A stretch of 64,000 bases of DNA from Rhizomys pruinosus (Eukaryota > Chordata > Mammalia > Rodentia > Spalacidae): positions 1-64,000 of the forward strand of contig VZQC01006700.1 of NCBI GenBank assembly GCA_009823505.1, written 5' to 3'. The position numbers were made by a program, and so were the translations under genes. The notes under the pieces are model-generated. The model was not told the DNA's origin. It saw nothing but the letters and a program-made list of their open reading frames with translations, and did no database searches. This document shows, in pieces, positions 1 to 10,770 of this stretch (positions within the stretch are counted from its first letter, which is position 1; each line of letters starts with the position of its first letter).

Positions 1-555
1 AAAAAAAATTAAAAATTTAAAAACTTAGTATGGCAAGGTAACAAGTTACAAACTGTAGCACACTAGAAGTGACTTTCCTGTTTCATCATAGCAGCTTCTG
101 AATACAGAGCCTTTGGGCTACTGGCCAGGAAGAAGCAGGCTTATTTAAAACTACATGTCAAAGGTTTGTCTTCCTGAAGACAGTGCCCTAAGGAAATGGA
201 TTCTTTCACTGGTTACTTAAAGAAATTCATGACCTCCAAAAAGGTTATGAAAAATTACAACAGGATAAGAATATTTAGTAATCAGCTATAAAAATTCCAT
301 TTTACCAGAAATCAATATTCAAGTTAATGAAGTCCTTTCTAAAAATCTGGAGTATTTATGAAATTCAGGCTTAGACTCAATAGGCCTTTAATAAAAACAA
401 CAGAGGACATGAATGAGTTGGGAAGGGCAGTAAAGAGAGGGAAGGCCTGAACAGTAAAAACAGGGAAGGCCTGAACAGGACCAAAACATGTTGTATGGAA
501 GTCTCACAGTTCAATAAAAAATATTTTTAAAAGAAAAAAAACTAACCTGAACAAA
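1..555. other. AT-rich sequence, no feature recognised
   Basis: No gene, RNA or clear repeat is visible. A small direct duplication of the motif GGGAAGGCCTGAACAG occurs at about 440-478. The right edge is set by the end of the MaLR internal sequence that starts at 556. Confidence 0.5.
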
Positions 556-1565
556 TGATCCCTTGTAAACTGACATACAATGGCACACAAATACATCACT
601 ATTAAACAATAACTTTTTCTTTCTTGTTCTCAAGATTTTATGTTACTATCTCAATATAAAACACAATATAACTTTAAAAGTTCTACAATCTTTAAACAGT
701 TCAAGCACATTAAAATTCAAGGTCTCTTTAAAACTCAAAGATCCCTTAACAGTAAGCTCCTCTAAAATCCAAAATAAATGACATATTTTTTATAATCCAA
801 GAGAGAAGAAGCAGGGAAGAGTTACAATAAGATCAAGGCAAAGTGCAAACTCCACAGTGTAAAAAGCTGTCTAATATGTAGAAAAACATTTATGATTTTC
901 TTGGCTTAAAAGGAAGTTGGGAGTCCCACCTCTCCCAATCTGTCATCCATATCACAGGCAGCTTGTCCTTTAGGCTCAGGCAGGCTCTAGTTCACTGTGC
1001 TTGGTGGTCATTCCACGGTGTTGGCTTCTTGAGTATTCTGCAGTTTCCATTGCAAAGCCTCTCTTCAGTGGGACACTGATCCTGCCATACCATGCTTGGC
1101 AAATCCAGTAGCATGACTGAGAAACTTGTACATGTTATTTACCAGTTTCTTTTGTCAGCTTGATGGGCAGCTTTAGTACCAACTGGGTCACAGTGGCTTT
1201 GTCCTGACCCTGAGTAATACTTTCCAGAAGCTTTCCCCACAAAGATGCTGGTCTCTTATTAGCTATAAATCATTCTGCAGCCCCAGCTGACCAGCAACCA
1301 GATTCTTAATACAAAATATCTCAGGAACAGCCTTGAAAGCATCTTTAAGGGACTTACAAACTTCCCTCAGAAACCCCCAAACCCAGACCTCCGCTGTTGG
1401 CATTTATTTCACCGTTCTTATCTTCCATAGGAACAGAATTTTACGCTCTGATCACTCAATGGTTTTGGCAACCCAAAGTTCCAAATGCTTCCACAATTGT
1501 CCCCAAAACAATGAGGTCAGTTCCATGACAGAAATGCCCTATTCTCAGTACAACCAATTAGTCTT
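556..1565 (-). mobile_element. MT-type MaLR internal region (non-coding)
   Basis: Read on the minus strand this aligns by eye with the internal part of the complete MaLR at 45401-46567 over most of its length. Shared anchors are the segment around GTGGAAGCATTTGGAACTTT near the 5' end, a CTGGTCAGCTGG...AAGAGACCAGCAT block in the middle, and a TTAATAGTGATGT...AAGGGATCA end at about 556-590. MaLR elements are non-autonomous, so no frame is expected. The 3' LTR that should follow left of 556 is absent. Confidence 0.75.
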
Positions 1566-1880
1566 TTAGTTTATTTTCTGCTGTTGTTGGAAAACACTGA
1601 CCAAAACCAACTTGTGGAGGAAAGGGTTTATTTTGGCTTGCAGGTTCAATACATTATTGAGGGACACAGGGCAGGAATGCAAGAAAGGAACCTGGAGGTA
1701 AGAACTGAAGCAGAGACTATAGAGGAATGCTAATTACTGGTTTGTTTTGACTACAGTTAACAGTCAAGAAAATGATGCTCAGACATGCCCACTGTTCAGG
1801 CTGCTCGACAATGCTTCAGTTGCAGTTCCACTTTCCAGGTGACTCTAGTTTGTGCCAAGTTGACAAAAAACTAAGCAGCA
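1566..1880 (-). mobile_element. MT-type MaLR LTR, internally deleted
   Basis: On the minus strand it shows the MT LTR 3' end, with AATAAACCCTTTCCTCC followed by AAGTTGG, and further right the LTR start region (AGTTGACAAAAAACTAAGCAGC on the plus strand). It directly adjoins the internal region at 556-1565, so it is the 5' LTR of that element. The middle of the LTR is shortened and scrambled compared with the copy at 18184-18587. Confidence 0.75.
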
Positions 1881-1992
1881 GGTTCATCAAGGAAATGCAC
1901 ATAGAGTGTTATAACTGAATACCTATCAGAATGGGGAGATGTGGAAACAGATAGCACTGAAGTACTCACGATAACATAAGGATACTGGATGT
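1819..1992 (+). repeat. Local direct duplication, copy 1
   Basis: About 173 bp here recur at 2720-2892 with only a handful of substitutions and one indel. The copy contains the last 60 bp of the MT LTR plus about 110 bp of flanking sequence, so the duplication happened after the LTR inserted. Confidence 0.9.
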
Positions 1993-2719
1993 TGCATAGT
2001 TTTCAGACAGGAAATTAATCTGTGTAACCACTTTTCAAAAATGCATATTACTTGGGAAACAAAATTCACTCTCATTTATTGTGTGTACATCTAATTTTGA
2101 AAAACATTTGGCAAGATTTACCCAAATAACCACATATAAAATTAGATTTGTATGTAGGTGAACCTCCAGAGGTTCCAAGTTTCTTTCCAAGAAATTGGAT
2201 TAAGTAAGTTTATTAAAATATTCATGTATGTTTATATATAGCTGGCAAACTGAAGACAACTCAAGTTTCAAAAATAGAATACATAGAATTTGACATATTT
2301 AGTAATAAAATGAACTAAAATGATTATTAAAATACTATTAAAATAAAAATATACATAAATCACACAACGTTAACCAAAAATATGACACAGAATAGGCATG
2401 GTACACAATTCCATGTATATAAAAATGAAAAAAATGTAAAAATAATCAAAGTAAACAATGTTGTTTGCAGTTAATGATTCAGGGTGTTCATGGAAAGTAG
2501 TAATATATAAAAGTGATAATGGAGCAGAGGTTTCTGGAATAATGATAATTTTATCTAACTACATGTATGTGGAGGGGAGTGTTTGTTTTATAAAAAATTA
2601 TCTATGCATAAACTTTATTTAAGAGCATATATTTTCATAATCTAATATGCTATAGATTTTATTTCAGGAAAATGCATAGTTAAAAAACTAACAATGAAAA
2701 GCTCTAAAATTGTATTTAT

Positions 2720-2892
2720 GTTGCAGTTCCACTTTCCAGGTGACTCTAGTTTGTGCCAAGTTGACAAAAAACTAAGCAGCAGGCTCATCAAGGAAATGCA
2801 CATAGAGTGTTGTAACTGAATACCTATCAGAATGGAGAATGTGGAAACAGATAGCACAGAAGTACTCACGATAACATAAGGATGCTGTATGT
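2720..2892 (+). repeat. Local direct duplication, copy 2
   Basis: Near-identical to 1819-1992 and in the same orientation, 901 bp downstream. Similarity begins abruptly at GTTGCAGTTCC and ends at GATGCTGTATGT. The 730 bp between the copies are AT-rich and not duplicated. Confidence 0.9.
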
Positions 2893-4222
2893 ATTTATGT
2901 CAGTTAATTCTCACTATAAAAAGTTTCACATAAATAATCCTCTGTGCGGTTGGGGCCTGTGTTTGCTTCATATGGAACTGCTGATGTTTACAGGCTGCAA
3001 GATTTGTAATCTCTGGGTACATGGATTGATTTTTGAGAGGACAGATGCTTTATTTGCTAATGCTTACCCTCTTGTGAAGCATTAACGAGGCTGCTAAGCA
3101 GGCTGCATAGTGAATGGTGTGAGATTTACAGTGAGCTGCACATGCTGGAGAAGTGATGTAAAAATATGGCGTGATGAACAACGGTGGGCCAGGCAAACAA
3201 CATACAGATATTCATTGTGCAAAGAAAACAGCAGGGGATAATCCAGGGGTCCTTGGGGTTAGGTCTGTGGGAGAAGTGGAATCAAAAATCCTTCCTCCAT
3301 GACCTCTTTAGTCTTGTCAGTAGGATTAAAGGTTGAGGTAGATTTCTAAATCCTCCACTCAAAAATAAATATTAAAATTCCTTTCAAGGTACTATTCCTG
3401 GGGACAGTGTGTAATGCAGAGGGAAGACACACAACTGATAAGGGAGAAATACCTTCCAACCTTTGAGGACTCACCAGGTAATCTTTATGGTTTTAAAAGA
3501 CCAAGCAACTTCTTGATTCTACTAAATTGAACTTCAGGTTTTTAAGTTGATAAGAAATTGCCTTCACCTTAAGTGTATCAGGGAAGTTTAGAATCTCTTG
3601 ACAGCATTTGCCTCCTGCCCTTAAGAAAACATGCTCTGGAATTTAGAGATGGTGTTCACTTATTTACTCTACCCTCATCTTTAATTTGTAGGAACTCTTG
3701 TGTCAGGGAAAGGATCTTGGTTAGAGAAATCACAGATCAAAAACAGGGGCTGCATTGAGCCCAAGGTAAGGTTGTTTTCTACATTGGTGATACTGTGCAT
3801 TGATATCTGTGGTAATCATCAATGCTACAAAAGCAGCAATAAGCTTGACAAGCAGCCTGAAGGACACACTGTAGTAAAATCTTATATTCTGATAAAATTT
3901 TGGGACATGCTAGTATCTGATCAAACCAAGCAATGGCATGCTATGTAGGGGCTTAGAGGGTGAAGGGAGGGCAAGTGAATGCCATTTTAATTTGGTTGAT
4001 ATAAGTGAATTATATTTTATATTTAGTTAAAAAAATATAAATATATATATAATATAGAGTCACCAGTTCAGAAACTTTAGCTTTAGTCTACATAATTAAT
4101 AGTAACTCCAAATTTTATTATTTTGTCATATTGTATATTGCTGAAATCTGATACAAAAAGAGGGATCATGACTCAGCACAAATAGAAGTGGAAGAAGATT
4201 CAGTGTAATTTTTAGTATCATT
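2893..4222. other. Unclassified sequence
   Basis: No gene or known repeat recognised. Open frames here are under 85 codons and overlap one another without any coding signature. Confidence 0.5.
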
Positions 4223-4345
4223 ACTTCATTTTTTAACAGTGAACCAAGTATTATTGCCTTAGCACTATACAACAATGTTTTCTNACTTCATTTTTTAACA
4301 GTGAACCAAGTATTAGTGCCTTAGCACTATACAACAATGTTTTCT
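4223..4345. repeat. 61-bp duplication flanking a single N
   Basis: Positions 4223-4283 and 4285-4345 are the same 61 bp apart from one mismatch (TATTATTG against TATTAGTG), separated by a lone N at 4284. This is the usual look of an assembly join in which two overlapping contig ends were not merged. Confidence 0.85.
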
Positions 4346-4501
4346 ATTCTCTATTTCTGTCGTACAGTGGCATTTAACACCTGAACTCATCTTCTCTTCT
4401 TTAAAGACAAAATAATCAGCCATGCAACAAGACTGGAAGGTTAAAGTCCTGGGCTCCCTAAGTGTCCTAAGAAGTAAACAGAGTTGAGAAAGTAAGGAGA
4501 C

Positions 4502-4891
4502 TGTGCTTGATAGGATTAGAGTCAACTTGATATACCTGGATTGAGGGAGCCTCAATTGGGAAATAGACTCCTTTAGATTGGCCTGTGGCCATGTCTGTGT
4601 GGGGTATTTTCTTGATTGTTGAGTGATATATGAGGGCTCAGTCTATTGTGGGTGGTGCTAACACTGGGTAGGTTGTTCTGTATTATATAAGAAAGCAGGC
4701 TGAACATGGGCCAGGGGAGCAGGCTAGTAAGGAACATTCCTCTATGGCCTTTGCTTCAGCTCTTGGCTCCAGGTTCCTGCTCTGAGTTCCTACCATGGGA
4801 CCTGGGAGATGTAAGACAAGTAAACCCTTTCCTCCCCAAGTTGGTGTTGGTCAGATTGTGTTGACACAGCAATTGAAGGCAAATTAGAAAA
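4502..4891 (+). mobile_element. Solo MT-type MaLR LTR
   Basis: A 390-bp LTR begins TGTGCTTGATAG, carries the MT landmarks (AGTCAACTTGATATACC near the start, GTATTATATAAGA as a TATA-like box, AAACCCTTTCCTCCCC near the end) and ends AATTAGAAAA. It is bounded by a perfect 5-bp target duplication GAGAC at 4497-4501 and 4892-4896. No internal region follows, so it is a solo LTR left by LTR-LTR recombination. Confidence 0.85.
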
Positions 4892-4930
4892 GAGACCCTG
4901 TCTCAAAAATTAAAAAGAAAAAAAGAAAAG

Positions 4931-5085
4931 GGCTGGGCATGTTGGTACATATGCCTTTAATTTGAGTACTTAGGAGGTAGAGGTAGGAGGATCTCTGTGT
5001 GGTCAAGGCTAGCCTGGTCTGCACAGCAAGTTCCAGGCCAACTGGAACTATAGAAATACCCTGTCTAAAAACAACAAAAGTATTG
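4931..5085 (+). mobile_element. B1 SINE (old copy)
   Basis: 7SL-derived B1 in plus orientation: GCTGGGCATGTTGGTACATA start, GGAGGTAGAGGTAGGAGGATC middle, CAAGGCTAGCCTGGTCT, and CCCTGTCTAAAAAC end with A-rich tail. Many substitutions relative to the other B1 copies in this window. Confidence 0.8.
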
Positions 5086-5284
5086 ACACCATTTGGAGAA
5101 AAACCTCATGCTATTTGATCCCTAGTTAAATAGATTTGTACAACAGAAAACTGAAATTTAGCTAATGTTCATAAAGAAATAGGAAGCTGGATAAACTCTG
5201 TGGATGTTACAAAGAAGGCTTGGACTGCCAATGCATGAAATGCCTGCATAGGGAGACAGACTAATTAACCAAGAGAATGTTATT

Positions 5285-5510
5285 TTTCTTTTGAGATAGG
5301 GTTTGTCACTGAACCTCTTGCCAATCTATTAAACAAGAACAGCTGTCCAGCAAGCCATAGAGAGCCTCCTTCCTCTACTTCTCCAGACCCGGAGTTACAG
5401 TAATATTCCACTGTGCTGCCTCTCTCTGTTGGTATTTGGAATCAGAACCCAGAAACTTATGTTTGTGAGGCAATCACCTTACTGCATGAATCACATTTCT
5501 GGAATCTTTA
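5285..5510 (-). mobile_element. B4-type SINE (ID-B1 fusion)
   Basis: Minus-strand element with the B1-like part at left (TTTTGAGATAGGGTTTGTCACTGAACC, GGAGTTACAG...CCACTGTGC) and a tRNA/ID-like head at right (GGAATCAGAACCC...CTTACTGCATGAATC). Strongly diverged. Confidence 0.6.
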
Positions 5511-5547
5511 TGGCTTAATGAAGGGTTGTTTCATCACAATTGTTTTT

Positions 5548-5774
5548 AAATATTTTACTTTTTTTATTTTTATGTGTATAAGTGTACTGCCTGTATGTAT
5601 GTAAGTACACTTGTGTCATGTGCTGCCTGCAAAGGTCAGAAGAGGGTGTCAGATCTCCTGCAACTGGAGTTATAGACGGTTGTTAACAACAATGTGGGTG
5701 CTGGGAACTGAGCCTGGGTCCTCTACAAGTGCAGCCGGTGCACTTAACCATTAAGCCATCATCTCTCCAGCCCC
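5548..5774 (-). mobile_element. B2/B3 SINE
   Basis: Reverse-oriented B2: T-rich tail at left, AGGTCAGAAGAGGGTGTCAG, one CAACTGGAGTTATAGACGG block (no 17-bp duplication), GTGGGTGCTGGGAACTGAGCC (degraded Pol III B box) and the CCATCATCTCTCCAGCCCC head at right. Confidence 0.9.
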
Positions 5775-6330
5775 CCATTTCATCATATTCTGAGTGACGA
5801 AATAAGGCAAATTGATTAAATATGTGAATTTCACATAAGTATTTATTCATGAATTCAATATTTCAGTTTCTAAAGGCTCCTTGAGGCAAGAATGGGACTG
5901 AAAAGAAAAAGTTGGTATTTTAATTTCTGTAAAGTTTTCTTTCAATTTGTTCAGGGCTTTTTACAGTGAACCAATCTTGCATGTGCGCTGTAGTCACTTG
6001 ACCCTTTCCTGTACAGGTCCTTGGGAAACAACAGCACCACGGGGTGTCAGTGTGGCCAGTGGCCTCTTGATAAGATTGTCACAGTGAGTGAACAAAAGTT
6101 TGATTGTTAAAATCAGTTGGCCTCATTATCCTAACTAAGCACTTTGATACCAAATTGCACGTCAAAGTTAGAAAGACAGCAGTGGCCACTGCTTTCAGCT
6201 TTTTTTTTTTTTTTCAAACCAATTCTACAGAGAATGGCTATAAAAAAGTTGAAAGAAATACAAAAGCAGATGTTTGAAGGCACCAGAAAGCTTTGGAAAG
6301 AACCGAAAATTAAGAGGTCTGGAGCCCTAA
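5775..6330. other. Unclassified sequence
   Basis: Nothing recognised except a 16-bp T tract at 6200-6215. It borders the minisatellite on its left. Confidence 0.5.
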
Positions 6331-6562
6331 GAAGAGTGGTGGTATAGTGAAGACGGGCAGACGTCCTCAGAAGAGTGGTGGTATAGTGAAGACGGGCAGA
6401 CGTCCTCAGAAGAGTGGTGGTATAGTGAAGACGGGCAGACGTCCTCAGAAGAGTGGTGGTATAGTGAAGACGGGCAGACGTCCTCAGAAGAGTGGTGGTA
6501 TAGTGAAGACGGGCAGACATCCTCAGAAGAGTGGTGGTATAGTGAAGACAGGCAGACATCCT
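6331..6562. repeat. 39-bp minisatellite, about 6 copies
   Basis: Six head-to-tail units of GAAGAGTGGTGGTATAGT followed by GAAGACGGGCAGACGTCCTCA. Copies start at 6331, 6370, 6409, 6448, 6487 and 6526. The unit has two CpGs and an AatII-type GACGTC palindrome. The first four units are identical; unit 5 has lost the CpG in GACGTC and unit 6 has lost both. As 39 is divisible by three and the unit has few stops, several frames stay open on both strands; these are not genes. Confidence 0.95.
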
Positions 6563-7224
6563 CTGTCATATTTTTCCTCAAAGCATTTGTCATTGCTACA
6601 CAGCAGTGGGCAAGTAGCATAGCCAAAGCTGCTAGATCCGAGATTTAATCAGTATCAGTGGACTGAGATATAAAACCCAGAAAGTATTGTTACCAAGGAA
6701 GACATCCTGGAAACAAGGAAGACTGGTACCTAACATTTCTTTTTCCCACAAAGTGCTGATCTTCAAGAAGCAGCAAGTCTAGAAGACAAGAGAGAGAGAG
6801 GAGTGAAAGAGGCTGACTGTTGGGGGAAATTTGATAGTCTCAAGTGCAGAGAGGACAAAAATGGAGCAGAGACCCCCTAGGATTTGGAGTCTGGTGAACT
6901 CCAGGTTTTGAGAAAGTGCAACCACGTACCAAGTGTGTGTTCTAGCAGATAAGGATTCCCAGACAGATCCAAGTCTGGTTCATTTGAACATGTAATTGGA
7001 CTAAAGTCATTGTTTCTCTATCTGCATGCAGGGAGTATATCAAATAGCTCCATGTATAAACAAACATCTCAGAATCCTTGAAAGTGATGTTGCTTATGGC
7101 TAGAATTTAATTTAAAACACGATTACCACATATTCCTGGAGAAAGAGTCAGTTGATAAAAATCTGTAAAGAAGATAAAATCAAACTAAAAATCACACAAG
7201 AAAACTAGGCCTAGACATGGAAGT
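6563..7224. other. Unclassified sequence
   Basis: No gene or repeat recognised. A short AGAGAGAGAG run lies near 6790. Confidence 0.5.
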
Positions 7225-7461
7225 TTTAGGTACAGAATTGTTTTTTTTATTTTTTACCTTATTTTTATGTGCATGAGTATTTTCCTACATGTGTACCACC
7301 TGCATGCCTTGTGTCTTCCTAGGATGCTAGAGGACATCTCATCCCCTGAAGCTGTGGTTCCTGATGGTTTTGAGGTGCCTTGTGGGTGCTAGGAATAGAA
7401 CCAGAGTCCTACACCAAAACAGCAAATGTCCTTAACCACTGAGCCATCTCTCCAGGCCTCG
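7225..7461 (-). mobile_element. B2/B3 SINE (old)
   Basis: Reverse B2 with T-rich tail at left, ACCACCTGCATGCCTTGTGTC, GTGGGTGCTAGGAATAGAACC (degenerate B box) and CCTTAACCACTGAGCCATCTCTCCAGG head at right. Confidence 0.85.
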
Positions 7462-7690
7462 GTACATAATTTAACTGAGATTTAATTTTTTAATAAAACA
7501 AGATGATAGGATTAAGAATTTCACCAAACCTTGGATAAATATAATTTATTTAAATAAAATGATATAGGTTAATTTAAAAACAACAATGAATGGGTTTAGT
7601 ATTGTAGTAAATGCAGAATAAAATATTAATTAACTAGAAAAAGAAAGCATATCCAAAATGGAAGCTAGAGATTTTTAGAAAAAGATGAAA

Positions 7691-7862
7691 AACAGCAGAG
7701 CGTGGTGGCACACACCTTTAGTCTTAACACTCGGGAGGCAGAGGCAGGTGGATCTTTGCGAGTTCAAGGACAGCCTGGTCTACAGAGTGAGTTCCAGAAC
7801 AACTGGGGCTACAGGGAGACCCTGTCATTGAAAAGACCAAAAAAAAAAAAAACAAAAAAAAA
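7691..7862 (+). mobile_element. B1 SINE
   Basis: Plus-strand B1: GCAGAGCGTGGTGGCACACA, GGGAGGCAGAGGCAGGTGG, GTTCAAGGACAGCCTGGTCT, GGGGCTACAGGGAGACCCTGTC, then a long A-rich tail with one C interruption. Confidence 0.92.
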
Positions 7863-7882
7863 AAGATGAAAAACTTAGTGTA

Positions 7883-8178
7883 GGGCTGGGAAGTCAGTTC
7901 AATGAGTAAGAGAACTTGCTCTACAAACATGGATGTTAGTTCAAATCTTCAGCACCCATGTAAAAACGGGCCATGTCTGTGCGCACTTGTAACACCACCA
8001 TTGTTAAGATGCCAGAGACAAGCAGATTCCAAGAGCTCACTGGCTAGCTAGCCAAGATGAAATAGTAAGAGACCTCATTTCAAGGCAGTAAGGTAGAGAA
8101 GAATCCAGGAAGACATCCCCTGTCCTGTTCTGACCTCTGCATGAGTGCACAGAGGAGAGCTTACACAGTCACTTGTGT

Positions 8179-8216
<38 letters not shown>

Positions 8217-8226
8217 CACACACACA
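7883..8226 (+). mobile_element. B4-type SINE with (CA)n tail
   Basis: A tRNA-like head (GGGCTGGGAAGTCAGTTCAATGAG, TTCAAATCTTCAGCACCCATG) is followed by a B1-like part (AGATGCCAGAGACAAGCAGATTCC, GAGACCTCATTTCAAGG) and a CA microsatellite at 8181-8226. Confidence 0.75.
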
Positions 8227-8344
8227 ATTACACTTCAATTGAAGTAAAAAGCATGGCACTTGTGTCCCAGTGTGTCCACTTCTAGTACATCCTCTGACCA
8301 TAAGAAAATGAAATAGGATTAAAAGAGTTTTCACAATGTATCTA

Positions 8345-8985
8345 TCCTAGTTACTTTCTATTGCTGTAACAAAATATTATCTGCAAAAAACTAGCTTGGT
8401 GAAAGGTTATTTTGGCTTATAACTCATCGGATCAATCATACAGGCGGAAACAACGCAGGAAGCCCAAGGCAGGAACTAAAAGCACAGGCCAGGAGAAACA
8501 CTGGTTACTGGCTGCTTTCTGGCCTGTGCATCAGCCCTGCTTTTTTTTTTTTTCCTTTTTTTTTTTCATTTTATTTATTTTTGTATGGTCAATGAGTTAC
8601 TGTCTGCATAGTAGTTTGTGCACCCGTGGCGTGCAATGCCGCGGAGGTCAGAAGAGGGTGTCGGATTCTCCTGGAACTGGAGTTCTCCTGGAATTGGAGT
8701 TTCAGACGGTTCTCAGCCGCCATGTGGGTGCTGGGGATCGAACCCGGGTCCTCTGCAAGAGCGGTCGGCACTCTCAACCGCTAGGCCATCTCTCCAGCCC
8801 CCTCAGCCTGCTTTCTTATGTAACTCTGCCCACGGTGGTACCACCCATAACCTACTGGATTCTCTCACTTTATTCAACAATCAAGAAAATGCCATATAGG
8901 CAGGCACACAGACCCATCTGGTGGAGAAAATTCCTCAGTTGAGATCCCTTCTTCCCAGGTGTGTCAAGTTAAGAACTGAAGCTTT
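8345..8985 (-). mobile_element. MT-type MaLR LTR split by a B2
   Basis: Minus-strand MT LTR in two parts, 8345-8540 and 8801-8985. Landmarks are TTTCTATTGCTGTAACAAAA, CCCAAGGCAGGAAC, CACTGGTTACTGGCT, then after the B2 CAGCCTGCTTTCTTATG, CAATCAAGAAAATGCC and CCCAGGTGTGTCAAGTT. The two parts join in order when the B2 is removed. Confidence 0.85.
8541..8800 (-). mobile_element. B2 SINE, 17-bp-duplication subfamily, inside MT LTR
   Basis: Reverse B2 with poly-T tail at left, then GGTCAGAAGAGGGTGTCGG, two successive 17-bp GGAACTGGAGTTCTCCT-like units, GGGGATCGAACCCGGGTCC (intact B box) and CATCTCTCCAGCCC head. An imperfect target duplication (TCAGCCCTGCTTT at 8531, TCAGCCTGCTTTC at 8803) flanks it. 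Confidence 0.93.
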
Positions 8986-8999
8986 TCATCACATTATTC

Positions 9000-9390
9000 A
9001 AACTGATAAATGTATAAATGTCTACCAACCTGTGCCTCCAAACATGGTTATTAATTCATACAATGAATAAAATACCACCCACTGTATTGAGAATATGCAT
9101 TATAAAAAGATACAATACAGCAAATGCTGACAAAGTTGTGAAGAAATAGAAACTCTTGTAAATTATTGGGGCAAATAGAAATTTATGTGGGCATTATGAA
9201 GAATGGCATGAAAACTAAAAGACATGAACATGGGAAAGGGACTTGTAAAGAGGAAGGGATTGACTTGATGGGGGTGGGAGGACGATAAGAGAGTGTTGGG
9301 AGATGATCAGTATCAGAATGCACTAAATACGTGTATGAAATTGTCAAGTATTTCATTCAATAAAAAACACAAGTCCATAAAACTAAACCT
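9000..9390 (+). mobile_element. L1 remnant (ORF2 end plus 3' UTR end)
   Basis: The segment around 9115-9230 (CAGCAAATGCTGACAAAGTTGTG, AACTCTTGTAAATTATTGG) matches the C-terminal part of L1 ORF2 in plus orientation. 9240-9370 looks like an L1 3' terminus (G-rich tract, then TGTATGAAATTGTCAAGTATTTC and ATTCAATAAAAAAC). Much of the intervening L1 is missing. Confidence 0.6.
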
Positions 9391-9575
9391 TGAACTACTA
9401 TAGAATCCATCACAATTCACATCTGTGTATATGTCAAAGGAAATCGAATCAACATACTGGTAGGACACCTGAACTTCCATGATTATTTCATACTGCCCAG
9501 AAATATGTCCATTGACACAACCAAGGAGATAAGGAAAACGTGATTCTGTTCATCCATTAAAAGTAAGTCCTGTCA

Positions 9576-9789
9576 GGCCGGAGAGGTGGCTCAGAGGTTT
9601 AAAGCACTGGCTTCACTTGCAGAGGACCCAAGTTTCATTCCCAGAGCCAATATGGTAGCTAAAAACCATCCTTAACTCCAGTTCCAGTGGAATCCAACAG
9701 CCTCTTATGAGCTCTGAAGCATTGCAGAATATGCGTGCACTCATATACATGCAGGCAACACACTCAATACATTAGATAAAAATATGTAA
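9576..9789 (+). mobile_element. B3/B2 SINE (old)
   Basis: Plus-strand copy: GGCCGGAGAGGTGGCTCAGAG head, GAGGACCCAAGTTTCATTCCC B-box region, one ACTCCAGTTCCAGTGG unit, and ACACTCAATACATTAGATAAAA tail. Confidence 0.8.
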
Positions 9790-9957
9790 CTCCAATTCCA
9801 GGAGAACTCCAGTTCCAGGGGAATCCGAGACCCTCTTCTGACCTCCGTGGCATTGCACAACACGGGGGTACAAACCTACATACAGACAGTACATTCATAG
9901 ACATACAAAAATAAATAAAATTAAAAAAATAAATAATAAATAAAATTTTAAAAAGTC
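9790..9957 (+). mobile_element. B2 SINE, 5'-truncated, duplication subfamily
   Basis: Begins at CTCCAATTCCAGGAG and continues ACTCCAGTTCCAGGGG, ACCCTCTTCTGACCTCCG, then an AAATAAATAAAA tail. The tRNA-like head with the Pol III boxes is missing, and the copy abuts the end of the older B3 directly. Confidence 0.85.
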
Positions 9958-10770
9958 TTGTCATTTGTGACATGATCAGTCCAAGAGGATATTATGATAA
10001 GTTGAGGATAGGATAACAAACACTTCAATTTCTCAAAAATAATATTATAGAAGTTAAGAACAGAATAGTGAGCATATTAGGGAACTAGGGCAGAGAGACC
10101 ATGGAGGAGATGGATCAGCAGGTGAAGTGGTATCGTCAAAATGAGTGTGCTCTAAGCTGTAGTGTTCTATGGCACATCAGGGTGACTGCAATGAACAACA
10201 ATGCCTACATATTTCAAAATGGAACAGGATAATTTTCAAAATAGAACACTTAAAAATGACAAAAGTTTAAGGCAGAGATATACTAATATCCCCAGTGTCA
10301 TGCACACATCAGCCTTCAAAACACCTAGAAAGGAAACTCCTGTAAATTCAAACCACATCCAGAAAGCAAGGCCCACTACTCTGTGAGTGCTTTGAAATTT
10401 TTTGAGTGACCCATAATGTCACAGTGTACTTTGTATGTGAATCAAAAAGGTAAAATTTAAGGTCCAAAGAGATGGGTTAGTTGGTAAAAGCTCTTATCTC
10501 AAAACCCTCACAATCTAGTTGATCTTTGAAATACATAGAAAAAGCCAAATATTGGGGTTTGATCTAAAATTCTACAATTCTATGTACACAGTAGCACCCA
10601 CACATCTGCATTCATTGACTAACATACATACAATAAACCAAGCTAAAAGGAAATTTTTTTCAAAAATAAGAATTATTGTATTGGACCCTCTAGAGCTACG
10701 TGATGGCATGAATGTATCTCTTAGGCATAAGATGCATGCATGACATTACACACTGACCAGTACTGATTCC
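9958..10770. other. Unclassified sequence
   Basis: No gene or clear repeat recognised; open frames here are 75 codons or less. Confidence 0.5.

Noticed and set aside
6331..6562. CRISPR-like regular repeat
   Set aside because: Units are contiguous with no unique spacers and the context is rodent DNA; it is a minisatellite.
8412..8942. 176-codon plus-strand frame
   Set aside because: It reads antisense through an MT LTR and an inserted B2, including the B2 poly-T as a Phe run.
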